Assembly: GCF_035762905.1 (NCBI RefSeq)
Contig: NZ_DASUCC010000031.1
Coordinates: 1-59,523 of the forward strand
Length of the DNA: 59,523 nt
DNA from: DASYTH01 sp035762905
GTDB lineage: Bacteria; Actinomycetota; Actinomycetes; Mycobacteriales; Pseudonocardiaceae
Direction: 5' to 3'
Shown here piece after piece: positions 25,936 through 33,203 of the stretch. The notes below the pieces were generated by a model that ran no database searches, was not told where the DNA came from, and saw only the letters and a list, made by a program, of their open reading frames with translations. The translations under genes were made by a program, and so were the position numbers. Position 1 is the first letter of the stretch, and each line of letters begins with the position of its first letter.

Positions 25936-26244
25936 TCAGGCGCAGTCGCGGCAGATGAACTGCCCGTCCTGCTCCTCGGCCAGCCGGCTGCGGTGGTGCA
26001 CCAGGAAGCACACCGAACAGGTGAACTCGTCGGCCTGCTTGGGCACCACCCGAACGGTGAGGTCTTCCCCGGAGAGTCCCGACAGGTCCGCCCCCGGTAG
26101 CTCGAAGTTCTCCGCGGTGTCCGATTCGTCGACGTCGACGACCCCGGACTGGGTCTCGTTGCGGCGCGCCTTGAGCTCCTCGAGGGAGTCCTCCGCCAAG
26201 TCGTCGGCTTCGCTCCGGCGTGGAGCGTCGTAGTCGGTTGCCAT
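25936..26244 (-). CDS. DUF4193 zinc-ribbon protein
   Basis: A 102-residue acidic protein of the DUF4193 family (mycobacterial Rv2699c). The first half is charged and probably flexible (ATDYDAPRRSEADDLAED). The second half carries two CXXC knuckles, CSVC and CRDC, 24 residues apart, that should bind one zinc ion in a rubredoxin-like ribbon. The start ATG at 26242-26244 has AGAGGA just upstream. Similar small zinc proteins in actinobacteria contact RNA polymerase or act as general regulators, but that link is only a possibility here. It is divergent from cei across a long gap. Confidence 0.9.
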   Translation of the reverse strand: MATDYDAPRRSEADDLAEDSLEELKARRNETQSGVVDVDESDTAENFELPGADLSGLSGEDLTVRVVPKQADEFTCSVCFLVHHRSRLAEEQDGQFICRDCA

Positions 26245-26681
26245 GTTCCTCTTCACCCCTGCGGTCTAGCGTCACGACGTGCTTACACATGGGTCCGTGC
26301 CGCTGGTCAACGTTCCAGGACCCTGGTTTGTGCCCGCCATCCTGGGTAACCATGTTTCCGCACGTCGCACGTGGGTTTTCGGGTGTGTGGGAGCGGCATG
26401 GCTTTGGCCGGCTGGTGACGGGAGCGCGCAGAGGGTAGCCCATCGGCGGCGCGGACGTACGGCGCCTCACCCTACGGAGTGCGTTTTGATCTGGATCACG
26501 TTCACCGGACGCGAGAGCGGCGCGACGCGCCGGGCGAGATCGACTCTTGCCGGCCGGCCGGTTACGTGGTGCGATGCGACGGGTATCACACTGCGCGTCC
26601 GGTCTGTCGCCGCTGGCGAACGGGGGAAAAGCGGATGTAACGCCCAGGCTCTCCGGTAACGAGGTTCTCAATGAACAGGCG
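26245..26681. other. 437-bp intergenic region between DUF4193 and cei
   Basis: I see no gene here. It contains a perfect 15-bp palindrome (arms CGGCGCG and CGCGCCG, 26518-26532, one central base) and a purine-rich GGGGGAAAAG run near 26625. It should hold the divergent promoters for DUF4193 and cei. I looked for riboswitch-like and tRNA-like patterns and found none. Confidence 0.5.
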
Positions 26682-27410
26682 ATGCGAGTAGTTGAGGGAG
26701 GAGCCTTGGGGGCCGGGAACGTGACCTGGGGCGGGCAGTCCCCGAACTACCGTCGGCACCGGCCCGTGCCGGCGCTGGTGCTGATCCTCGTTTTGGGCAT
26801 CGCCGCAACCATCGTCTGGATCCGGGTGCTCGGTTCGGGCGCCCCGGCGGCCAACTCCACCTCGTGCGCCCCGCCGTCCGGTCCGCCGGTCACCGTGGAG
26901 GGCCAGCCGCCGACCACCCTCGGGCAGGCGCTCGACCTCGACGCGCTGGACCGGACCCCGCCGGCCCCGCCCGCGCTCTCCCAGATTCGGGTGGTCAACG
27001 CGAGCACCCGCAAGGGGCAGGCGGCGGAGGTCACCGAGGCGCTGCGGCAGATCGGGTTCGGCCAGATCGCGCCGCCGGACAACGATCCGCTCTACTCCGG
27101 GTTCGACCTGAACTGCCGGGCGCAGATCCGGTTCGGCCAGCAGGGCACCTCGGCGGCCCGCACGCTGAGCCTGGTCGAGCCGTGCGCCCAACTGGTCCGG
27201 GACGACCGCCAGGACGCCACCGTGGACCTGGCGCTCGGCAAGCTGTTCGACGACATCCGCCCCCGCTCGGACACCCGCCGGGTGCTCGAGGAGCTGAACA
27301 ACTGGGCGGTGACCCACCCGGAGATCCAGGGCGGGCTGCAGTCCGACCCGAGCGCGCAGCCGGACATCGAACCGTCGCGGCTGGCCTCCGCCCGCGAAGT
27401 CACCTGCTAG
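26682..27410 (+). CDS. cei: Envelope integrity protein Cei (LytR_C domain)
   Basis: A protein of about 242 residues matching mycobacterial Rv2700 (Cei), a membrane-anchored cell-envelope protein. A single transmembrane helix (ALVLILVLGIAATIVWIRVL, near residues 25-44) leads to a Pro-rich linker and an extracytoplasmic LytR C-terminal-like alpha/beta region with IRVVNASTRKGQAAEVTEAL, then FGQQGTSAARTLSLVEPCAQ. The start is uncertain: an ATG at 26682 without a ribosome binding site, or a TTG at 26706 behind a strong AGGGAGG (26695-26701) at 4-nt spacing. Cei is needed for normal envelope and virulence in M. tuberculosis. Repeat copy B lies just after the stop. Confidence 0.85.
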   Translation: MRVVEGGALGAGNVTWGGQSPNYRRHRPVPALVLILVLGIAATIVWIRVLGSGAPAANSTSCAPPSGPPVTVEGQPPTTLGQALDLDALDRTPPAPPALSQIRVVNASTRKGQAAEVTEALRQIGFGQIAPPDNDPLYSGFDLNCRAQIRFGQQGTSAARTLSLVEPCAQLVRDDRQDATVDLALGKLFDDIRPRSDTRRVLEELNNWAVTHPEIQGGLQSDPSAQPDIEPSRLASAREVTC

Positions 27411-27414
27411 CTGT

Positions 27415-27526
27415 TCCGCCTCTCCGGGTTTTACTGCTGTTGTTGCGTTCCAGCCAGTGGTGCGGTTGGCGGGTTGGTTGTGGCTGGGTTGCGTCACGGT
27501 GCCCCTGAGGTTGCGTTGGGTGGGCC
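27415..27526. repeat. Copy B of the ~111-bp dispersed intergenic element
   Basis: The counterpart of copy A at 24161-24271, in the same orientation. It lies between the cei stop (27410) and the suhB stop (27566), again between convergent genes. A conserved run near its right end reads GAGGTTGCGTTGGGTGGGCC in both copies. Nothing in it looks protein-coding. Confidence 0.8.
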
Positions 27527-27565
27527 GGGGCTTCAGGCGATGATCCGACGGGTTCCCGGGGCGGC

Positions 27566-28372
27566 TCAGATGGCGGCGAGGCCGGCTTGGTGTAGGGCGG
27601 TTCGCAGGGGGTCGGCGATGCCGGGGGTGGCGGCCATCAGCAGGTCGGCGCCGAGGCCGTCGGCGGGCGCTCCGGGCAGCCGGACGAGCGCACCGGCCTC
27701 CTCGGCGATCAGCGCGCCGGCCGCCCAGTCCCACCGGGACAGTCCGTGCTCGAAGTAGCCGTCCAGCCAGCCGGCGGCGACCGCGCACAGGTCGAGGGCG
27801 GCCGATCCGCCGCGCCGGATGTCGCGGATCCGGCCCATCAGCTCGGCCACCCCGGCGGCCTGCCGGCGCCGCCGCTCGGGCAGGTAGGCGAAGCCGGTGG
27901 CCACCAGGGCGACATCCAGCCGGGTGGTACCGGACACCCGCAGCGGCACGCCGTCCAGCGCGGCGCCGGCGCCCCGGGCGGCGGTCCAGCGGCGGCCGCT
28001 GGCCGGCTCCACCACCACTCCGGCCACCGAGACCCCGTCCACCTGGGCGGCCAGCGACACGGCGTACCAGGGGTAGCCGTAGAGGTAGTTGACCGTGCCG
28101 TCGATCGGGTCCACCACCCAGCACACCCCGCCGCGGCCGGCGCTCCCGCCGCCCTCCTCCTCGCCGAGCACCGGCTCGCCCGGCCGCAGCTCGGCCAGCC
28201 GGGACCGGACCAGCCGCTCGGTCGCCCGGTCCCCCGCGGTCACCGGGTCGGTCTCGCTGGACTTGGTGTCCACGTCCCGGATCGCGGTCTCCCGGAAGGT
28301 CCGGGCCAGCTCCGCCGCCTCGCCCGCGACCTGGGCGGCGACCGCGAGGAGCTCCCGCTGTGCGACATCCAC
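27566..28372 (-). CDS. suhB: Inositol monophosphatase family protein
   Basis: A 268-residue Mg-dependent phosphatase that dephosphorylates inositol 1-phosphate or related sugar phosphates; in actinobacteria this supplies inositol for phosphatidylinositol and mycothiol. The family motifs are present: TDPVTAGDRATE, GEEEG with catalytic Glu, CWVVDPIDGTVNYLYGYPWY (the metal-binding Asp-Pro-Ile-Asp-Gly-Thr) and the C-terminal LSRWDWAAGALIAEEAG. It corresponds to mycobacterial Rv2701c (suhB). I start it at the GTG at 28370-28372 (MDVAQRELLAV). It is divergent from ppgK across about 72 bp. Confidence 0.94.
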   Translation of the reverse strand: MDVAQRELLAVAAQVAGEAAELARTFRETAIRDVDTKSSETDPVTAGDRATERLVRSRLAELRPGEPVLGEEEGGGSAGRGGVCWVVDPIDGTVNYLYGYPWYAVSLAAQVDGVSVAGVVVEPASGRRWTAARGAGAALDGVPLRVSGTTRLDVALVATGFAYLPERRRRQAAGVAELMGRIRDIRRGGSAALDLCAVAAGWLDGYFEHGLSRWDWAAGALIAEEAGALVRLPGAPADGLGADLLMAATPGIADPLRTALHQAGLAAI

Positions 28373-28444
28373 GGGACTTATCGCAGCACACCGGGCTAAC
28401 CTCCCGTGACAAGTGGGCTGAATCGAGTACGGAGGGACCACGGG

Positions 28445-29206
28445 ATGGGCGGTACCCGCGGGTTCGGGATTGACATCGGTGGGTCGGGCATCAAGGGATG
28501 CGTGGTCGACCTGACGGCGGGACGGCTGGAGGCGGAGCGCATACGGATCGACACGCCCGACCCGGCGAGTCCCGATCTGATCGCCGGCGTCGTGAAGAAG
28601 ATCGTCGACGGGTTCGGCTGGACCGGCCGGGTCGGCGTGACGCTTCCGGCCGTGATCAAGCAGGGCGTTGCGATGACCGCTGCCAACATCGACAAGTCGT
28701 GGATCGGCACCGACGCGCGCACGCTGTTCGCCGAACGGCTCGGCCGCACCCCGGACGAGGTGGCGGTGCTCAACGACGCCGACGCCGCCGGCATGGCGGA
28801 GATCCGGTACGGCTGGCCGGGCGACCAGAGCGGCGTCGTGGTCCTGCTGACCTTCGGCACCGGGATCGGCAGCGCGCTGTTTCTGGACGGCAAGCTGGTG
28901 CCCAACACCGAGTTCGGCCACCTCGAGGTGGACGGCCTGGACGCCGAGACCAGGGCGGCCGCGTCGGTCAAGGACGAGCAGGACCTGTCCTGGGAGGAGT
29001 GGGCCCGGCGGGTGTCCCGCTACATCCGCACCCTCGAGGACCTGATCTGGCCGGATCTGATCATCGCCGGCGGCGGGGTGAGCAAGAAGGCCGACCGGTG
29101 GCTGCCGCTGCTGGATGTCCGCACCCGGGTCGTCCCCGCCGAGCTGCGCAACGACGCCGGGATCGTGGGCGCCGCGGTGGCCGCCGAACTGGGCGCCAAG
29201 CCCTGA
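28445..29206 (+). CDS. ppgK: Polyphosphate glucokinase
   Basis: A 253-residue ROK-family sugar kinase that phosphorylates glucose using polyphosphate or ATP, feeding glycolysis. The nucleotide/polyphosphate loop is FGIDIGGSGIKGCVVD, the catalytic-Asp motif is VAVLNDADAAGMAE, and the second phosphate loop is LLTFGTGIGSALFLDG, followed by TEFGHLEVDG. It corresponds to mycobacterial Rv2702. The ATG at 28445 follows a GGAGGG box at 8-nt spacing. sigA lies 154 bp downstream on the same strand with its own promoter-like sequence, so the two need not be cotranscribed. Confidence 0.95.
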   Translation: MGGTRGFGIDIGGSGIKGCVVDLTAGRLEAERIRIDTPDPASPDLIAGVVKKIVDGFGWTGRVGVTLPAVIKQGVAMTAANIDKSWIGTDARTLFAERLGRTPDEVAVLNDADAAGMAEIRYGWPGDQSGVVVLLTFGTGIGSALFLDGKLVPNTEFGHLEVDGLDAETRAAASVKDEQDLSWEEWARRVSRYIRTLEDLIWPDLIIAGGGVSKKADRWLPLLDVRTRVVPAELRNDAGIVGAAVAAELGAKP

Positions 29207-29244
29207 TCAAGCGCCACCGGACCGCACCATGCCGGTCGCGTCGT

Positions 29245-29250
29245 TACAAT
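29245..29250 (+). promoter_or_regulatory. Putative sigA -10 box
   Basis: TACAAT is a near-consensus vegetative -10 box, here as TTACAAT (29244-29250), about 110 nt upstream of the sigA start in otherwise GC-rich DNA. No convincing -35 sequence is seen. Confidence 0.45.
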
Positions 29251-29360
29251 GGAACGGTGCCCGCGACTCCCCGTCGCCGGGCGTTCCCCGAACTCCCGGC
29301 AGCACAGGCGATCCAGTAGGGCCTGACGCCGCCGTTACGGACAGCTGCGAAAGGGCGTAA

Positions 29361-30746
29361 GTGGCAGCCGCACGAACCGCAACCCGAGCCTCCACCGCGG
29401 CGGCGCGCTCGGCCAGGAGCGCACCGGTCGACGAGGTTCCGGCTGAGCTGGACAACGAGCAACCAGCCACCGCTAAGACGGCGACCCGGTCGAAGAAGGC
29501 CGCGGCGGGCACCAAGCCCGCCCGTGCGCCGCGCAAGACCACCAAGGCGTCGCCAAAGGCCGCCGGCACCGAGGCGGCCGGTCCCGACAAGCCCGGTCCG
29601 GACGCCGAAGGCGAGCCGGACGTCGCGACCGAAGGCGAGGAACCGGATCTCGAGTCGCCCGATCTCGAGGACCTCGAGGACGTCGAGAGCGAGATCGCGG
29701 CCGCCGCGGTCGACGAGATCGAGGAGGAAGAGGAGCCCGCGAAGGGCCCCAAGGACAGCGACTTCGTCTGGGACGAGGAGGAGTCCGAGGCGCTGCGGCA
29801 GGCCCGCAAGGACGCCGAGCTGACCGCGTCCGCCGACTCGGTTCGCGCCTACCTCAAGCAGATCGGCAAGGTGGCGCTGCTCAACGCCGAGGAGGAGGTG
29901 GAGCTCGCCAAGCGGATCGAGGCCGGGCTCTACGCCGCCGAGCGGGTGCGGGCCGCCGAGGAGGACGCCGAGAAGCTCACCCCGTCGCTGCGCAAGGACC
30001 TGCGCTGGATCGTGCGGGACGGCGAGCGGGCCAAGAACCACCTGCTGGAGGCCAACCTGCGGCTGGTGGTGTCGCTGGCCAAGCGCTACACCGGACGCGG
30101 CATGGCTTTCCTCGACCTGATCCAGGAAGGCAACCTGGGTCTGATCCGCGCGGTGGAGAAGTTCGACTACACCAAGGGATACAAGTTCTCCACGTATGCC
30201 ACCTGGTGGATCCGCCAGGCGATCACCCGGGCGATGGCCGACCAGGCGCGCACCATCCGGATCCCGGTGCACATGGTCGAGGTGATCAACAAGCTGGGCC
30301 GGATCCAGCGCGAGCTGCTCCAGGATCTCGGCCGGGAGCCGACTCCGGAGGAACTGGCCAAGGAGATGGACATCTCCCCGGAGAAGGTGCTGGAGATCCA
30401 GCAGTACGCCCGGGAGCCGATCTCGCTGGACCAGACGATCGGCGACGAGGGCGACAGCCAGCTCGGTGACTTCATCGAGGACTCCGAGGCGGTCGTTGCG
30501 GTGGACGCGGTGTCGTTCACGCTGCTGCAGGACCAGCTGCAGTCGGTGCTGGCCACGCTGTCCGAGCGGGAAGCCGGCGTGGTCCGGCTGCGGTTCGGCC
30601 TCACCGACGGCCAGCCGCGCACGCTCGACGAGATCGGTCAGGTCTACGGGGTGACCCGGGAGCGCATCCGGCAGATCGAGTCCAAGACGATGTCCAAGCT
30701 GCGCCACCCGTCCCGGTCCCAGGTGCTGCGGGACTACCTGGAATAA
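29361..30746 (+). CDS. sigA: Principal RNA polymerase sigma factor (RpoD/HrdB/SigA)
   Basis: A 461-residue primary sigma factor. The N-terminal 155 residues are an Ala/Lys/Pro-rich then strongly acidic extension (EDLEDVESEIAAAAVDEIEEE), as in actinobacterial SigA/HrdB. Region 1.2 (DSVRAYLKQIGKVALLNAEE), region 2 (RLVVSLAKRYTGRGMAFLDL, then KFSTYATWWIRQAITRAM), region 3 (RIPVHMVEVINKLGRIQREL) and region 4 (RLRFGLTDGQPRTLDEIGQV, then VTRERIRQIESKTMSKLRH) are all intact. The GTG at 29361 has an AAAGGG box. A strong terminator follows the stop. It is Rv2703-like in position. Confidence 0.97.
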   Translation: MAAARTATRASTAAARSARSAPVDEVPAELDNEQPATAKTATRSKKAAAGTKPARAPRKTTKASPKAAGTEAAGPDKPGPDAEGEPDVATEGEEPDLESPDLEDLEDVESEIAAAAVDEIEEEEEPAKGPKDSDFVWDEEESEALRQARKDAELTASADSVRAYLKQIGKVALLNAEEEVELAKRIEAGLYAAERVRAAEEDAEKLTPSLRKDLRWIVRDGERAKNHLLEANLRLVVSLAKRYTGRGMAFLDLIQEGNLGLIRAVEKFDYTKGYKFSTYATWWIRQAITRAMADQARTIRIPVHMVEVINKLGRIQRELLQDLGREPTPEELAKEMDISPEKVLEIQQYAREPISLDQTIGDEGDSQLGDFIEDSEAVVAVDAVSFTLLQDQLQSVLATLSEREAGVVRLRFGLTDGQPRTLDEIGQVYGVTRERIRQIESKTMSKLRHPSRSQVLRDYLE

Positions 30747-30761
30747 CGGTTCGTACTCGCG

Positions 30762-30799
30762 AAACCGGGCGCCGGCCGATCAGGCCGACGCCCGGTTTT
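30762..30799 (+). terminator. Rho-independent terminator of sigA
   Basis: AAACCGGGCG and its complement, extended by CCGGCC/GGCCG with one bulge, pair around GATCA and run into GGTTTTGT. A T-tract is unusual in this window, and the position 15 bp after the sigA stop is ideal. Confidence 0.85.
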
Positions 30800-30821
30800 G
30801 TCGTGTGCCAGGCGGTTTCGA

Positions 30822-31724
30822 TTATGCGTCCGAAGTGGACAGAATCTCGTTGACCCGCGCGGTGTAGGCGGTGAGCACCCGGCGGGCGGTGGTCACGTCC
30901 TCGGCCGGCACCCCGGCGAGCGCCTCCTCGCTGCCGCGCTCGGCGGCGGCCAGCAGCCGGTCGAACAGGGTCCGGCCGGCGTCGGTCAGCGTGACGCCTG
31001 CGGCCGGCTCGTGCAGCACGCCGCGATCCTCCAGTCCGGACAGAACGGCGAGGGCCGACTTCCGGTCGAGATCCAGACCGGCGGAGACCTGGGCGATGAT
31101 CGCCTCGCGCGGCGCGGTCCGGCCGAGGTCGTGCAGCAGCTTCATGGAGATCCACTCCGGGAAGGTGACGTTCTCGGTGGCAAGGATCCGGTGCAGCAGC
31201 CGGCCGCCTGCGCGGTTGGCCACGCCGAGGTCCTGCCCGAACAGGACGGTGGTCTGGGTCGGTTCGGACATGATCTTCTCCCGTTCGTCGCGCCGCGGTT
31301 CGCCCAGCAGGGCGCGCAGCATGGTGGTCAACTCGACGGTGCTGCCGCTGGCCGGACCGCCGAGCGGCGCGGTCAGCTCCTCGACCAGTGCGGCGACCGT
31401 GCCGGCGGCCCTGGCCACCACCTCGGCCCCCCGGGCGGTGAGGGCGAGCTGGACGGCCCGCGGGTCGGCCGGGTGGCTGGCCCGCTCGATGAACCCGGAC
31501 CGCTCCAGCGCGCGGGCGAGCTTGGAGACGTAAACCTGCTCGAGGCCGGTGAAGTCGGCCAACTCGCGCTGGCTGGGCCGCTCGCCGCGAGCGGACAACC
31601 CGGACAGCGAGGCGAGCAGCGTGTACTGGGCGTGGGTCAGGCCCAGCGGCGCCACCGCCCGCTCGACCGCGGCCCGCCACTTCATCGTCACCCGCCACAG
31701 CAGCGAGCCAACGGTCGGTTTCAC
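30822..31724 (-). CDS. Tandem double-MarR transcriptional regulator
   Basis: A 300-residue protein made of two MarR-like winged-helix modules. Module 1 (about 1-140) has GLTHAQYTLLASLSGL, then QRELADFTGLEQVYVSKLAR and the wing HPADPRAVQLALTARG. Module 2 (about 152-300) has RLLHRILATENVTFPEWISM, then SALAVLSGLEDRGVLHEPA. Ordinary MarR proteins are about 150 residues and dimerise, so this looks like a fused pair. An internal ATG (31269-31271, Met152) is preceded by GGGAG at 6-7 nt, so module 2 could also be made alone as 149 residues. The start is a GTG at 31722-31724. A palindrome lies just upstream, and an EamA exporter gene precedes it on the same strand. Confidence 0.85.
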   Translation of the reverse strand: MKPTVGSLLWRVTMKWRAAVERAVAPLGLTHAQYTLLASLSGLSARGERPSQRELADFTGLEQVYVSKLARALERSGFIERASHPADPRAVQLALTARGAEVVARAAGTVAALVEELTAPLGGPASGSTVELTTMLRALLGEPRRDEREKIMSEPTQTTVLFGQDLGVANRAGGRLLHRILATENVTFPEWISMKLLHDLGRTAPREAIIAQVSAGLDLDRKSALAVLSGLEDRGVLHEPAAGVTLTDAGRTLFDRLLAAAERGSEEALAGVPAEDVTTARRVLTAYTARVNEILSTSDA

Positions 31725-31737
31725 GCCGATACTCTAC

Positions 31738-31759
31738 ATGGACATTATTTCCATGGAAA
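31738..31759. promoter_or_regulatory. Overlapping palindromes, candidate MarR operator
   Basis: CATGGA (31738-31743) and TCCATG (31751-31756) form an inverted repeat with a 7-bp AT-rich spacer, and TTCCATGGAA (31750-31759) is itself a perfect palindrome. They fill the 39-bp gap between the EamA stop and the double-MarR start, a natural site for autoregulation. Confidence 0.55.
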
Positions 31760-31763
31760 CTAT

Positions 31764-32618
31764 TTACCGCGGGTCGGGCCGCACCGGCTCCCGGGCGCGC
31801 AGCGCCACCCCGACCACCACCGCGAGGATGCCGACCGCCTCGGCCACCGTGGGCACCTGACCGAGCAGCACCAGGCCGGTCACCGTCGCGGTGACCGGCA
31901 TCAGCGCGAGCAGCACCGCGAACGTGGCCCGGCCGACCCCGCGGCGCAGCACCACCTGGTCCAGGGCGTACGGGATCGCGGTGGCCAGCACGCCGACGCC
32001 GATCCCCAGCACCAGCAGCCGGGGCGAGCCCCACACCGGGCCGCTGCGCAGCCCGATCGGGGCCAACGCCACCGTGGCCACCGCGAACCCGACCGCGAGG
32101 GCGTCCAACCCGATACCGGCCGTGGCCACCCGCTTGCTCAGCACGATGTAAACCACCCACAGCGCCGCTGCGCTGAGAGCGAACACGACGCCGAGGGGGC
32201 TGCCCGCCCAGCGCACGTCGGCGATCAGCAGCACGCCCGCCACGACGAGCACCAGCGCGCCGGCATCCCGCCAGGTGCGCGAGCCCAGCGCGGCCAGCAG
32301 CACCGGCCCGGCGAACTCGAGGGCCACCGCGGTGCCCAGCGGCAGCCGCGCGATCGACTCGTAGAACGCCAGGTTCATCAGCGCCGTCACCAGCCCGAAC
32401 AAGGCGGAAAGCCGCAGGTTGCGGCCGGTCCATGCGGCCCGGCCGGGCCGGCGCCAGGCCAGCAGCATGATCGCCGCGCCGAGCTGGCGCAGCCAGGTCA
32501 CGGTCGCCGGATCGAGCTCCGCGAACAGCCGGACGGCCACCGCGGCACCCAGGTACATGGACAACCCGCTGACCACGAACAGCAGCGGCGCCGGTACTCT
32601 CCGTGTGCTGAGGAACAT
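31764..32618 (-). CDS. EamA-family (RhtA-like) exporter
   Basis: A 284-residue inner membrane transporter with ten hydrophobic segments in two EamA repeats, the drug/metabolite transporter architecture. Characteristic parts are LRQLGAAIMLLAWRRPGR after TM2, YESIARLPLGTAVALEFAGP in TM3-4, and VLRRGVGRATFAVLLALMPV in the second half. RhtA-type members export amino acids such as threonine and homoserine; the substrate here is unknown. The ATG at 32616-32618 follows TACAAA by 7 nt and may be leaderless; 14 further codons upstream are open. The double MarR gene lies 39 bp downstream, suggesting a regulator-exporter pair. Confidence 0.88.
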   Translation of the reverse strand: MFLSTRRVPAPLLFVVSGLSMYLGAAVAVRLFAELDPATVTWLRQLGAAIMLLAWRRPGRAAWTGRNLRLSALFGLVTALMNLAFYESIARLPLGTAVALEFAGPVLLAALGSRTWRDAGALVLVVAGVLLIADVRWAGSPLGVVFALSAAALWVVYIVLSKRVATAGIGLDALAVGFAVATVALAPIGLRSGPVWGSPRLLVLGIGVGVLATAIPYALDQVVLRRGVGRATFAVLLALMPVTATVTGLVLLGQVPTVAEAVGILAVVVGVALRAREPVRPDPR

Positions 32619-32678
32619 CGTCAGGTTTGTATTGCGGCAATCGGGTAAATCACAGTCCACCGCCTATCCAGTGGGCGC

Positions 32679-32705
32679 GGGAACACTGACTATGGGCCAG
32701 ACGTC
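32679..32705 (+). promoter_or_regulatory. ECF-sigma-type promoter motif before DUF7455 gene
   Basis: GGGAAC (32679-32684), 17 nt, then CGTC (32702-32705). This has the geometry of ECF sigma promoters and the same spacing as the motif before sigB. It lies about 100 nt upstream of the ATG at 32804. Confidence 0.35.
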
Positions 32706-32803
32706 TGGAAGAGTGGGAGGCACGAACACCGGCCAGTTGGCCGCGGTGGTCGTAGCCGACAAGGGCATCGAGACCCCGGTGCCCGGGACGGAGGGAGAAA
32801 GCC

Positions 32804-32986
32804 ATGACACCCACGCTCACCCGCCCCGAGCTGACCGCCGCCGACCGCTGCGACCGCTGCGGAGCCGCCGCTCAGGTTCGCGCCGTGTTGCCGTCCGGGG
32901 GAGAGCTGCTGTTCTGCGGGCACCACGCGCGCAAGCACACCCAGCGCCTCGTCGAGATGTCCGCGGAGCTTCAGCACCACGCCTGA
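32804..32986 (+). CDS. Small zinc-binding-like protein (DUF7455 type)
   Basis: A 60-residue protein of a small actinobacterial family usually found near sigA. A CXXC pair (RCDRCGAAAQVRAVL) and a later Cys-Gly-His-His (LLFCGHHARKH) suggest a single zinc site of the treble-clef or ribbon kind. The C-terminus is an amphipathic helix (QRLVEMSAELQHH). The ATG at 32804 follows a strong GGAGGG at 8-nt spacing. No function is known; the size and zinc site would fit a protein-binding accessory factor. Confidence 0.85.
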   Translation: MTPTLTRPELTAADRCDRCGAAAQVRAVLPSGGELLFCGHHARKHTQRLVEMSAELQHHA

Positions 32987-33008
32987 TCCCTCCCGCATCC
33001 GCGTTCGC

Positions 33009-33043
33009 CGAACGCCGCGTCCACGAACCGGGCGCGGCGTTCG
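33009..33043 (+). terminator. Hairpin after the small zinc-protein gene
   Basis: An 11-bp perfect stem (CGAACGCCGCG with CGCGGCGTTCG) encloses a 13-nt loop, 22 bp after the stop at 32986. It lacks a U-tract but is well placed as a terminator, and it sits directly before the tandem repeats. Confidence 0.65.
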
Positions 33044-33046
33044 CGC

Positions 33047-33199
33047 ATCCAAGATGCCGCCTCCGCGGGAACGAGCACGTCGGCATCCAAGATGCCGCCT
33101 CCGCGGGAACGAGCACGTCGGCATCCAAGATGCCGCCTCCGCGGGAACGAGCACGTCGGCATTCCAAGATGCCGCCTCCGCGGGAACGAGCACGTCGGC
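33047..33199. repeat. Four head-to-tail copies of a 38-bp repeat
   Basis: Units span 33047-33084, 33085-33122, 33123-33160 and 33161-33199. The first three are identical 38-mers; the fourth has one inserted T near its start. Within each unit GATGCCG can pair with the CGGCATC formed at the next junction, across 21 nt, so the array can fold into serial hairpins. It ends 4 bp before the stop codon of the ROK regulator. With no unique spacers, it is not a CRISPR array. Confidence 0.95.
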
Positions 33200-33203
33200 G
33201 GTC

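Noticed and set aside
26245..26681. Riboswitch or tRNA upstream of cei
   Set aside because: The purine-rich stretch near 26625 briefly suggested a leader RNA, but I could not find paired arms or a cloverleaf.
33047..33199. CRISPR array
   Set aside because: The 38-bp repeats are directly adjacent with no unique spacers and no cas genes are present.
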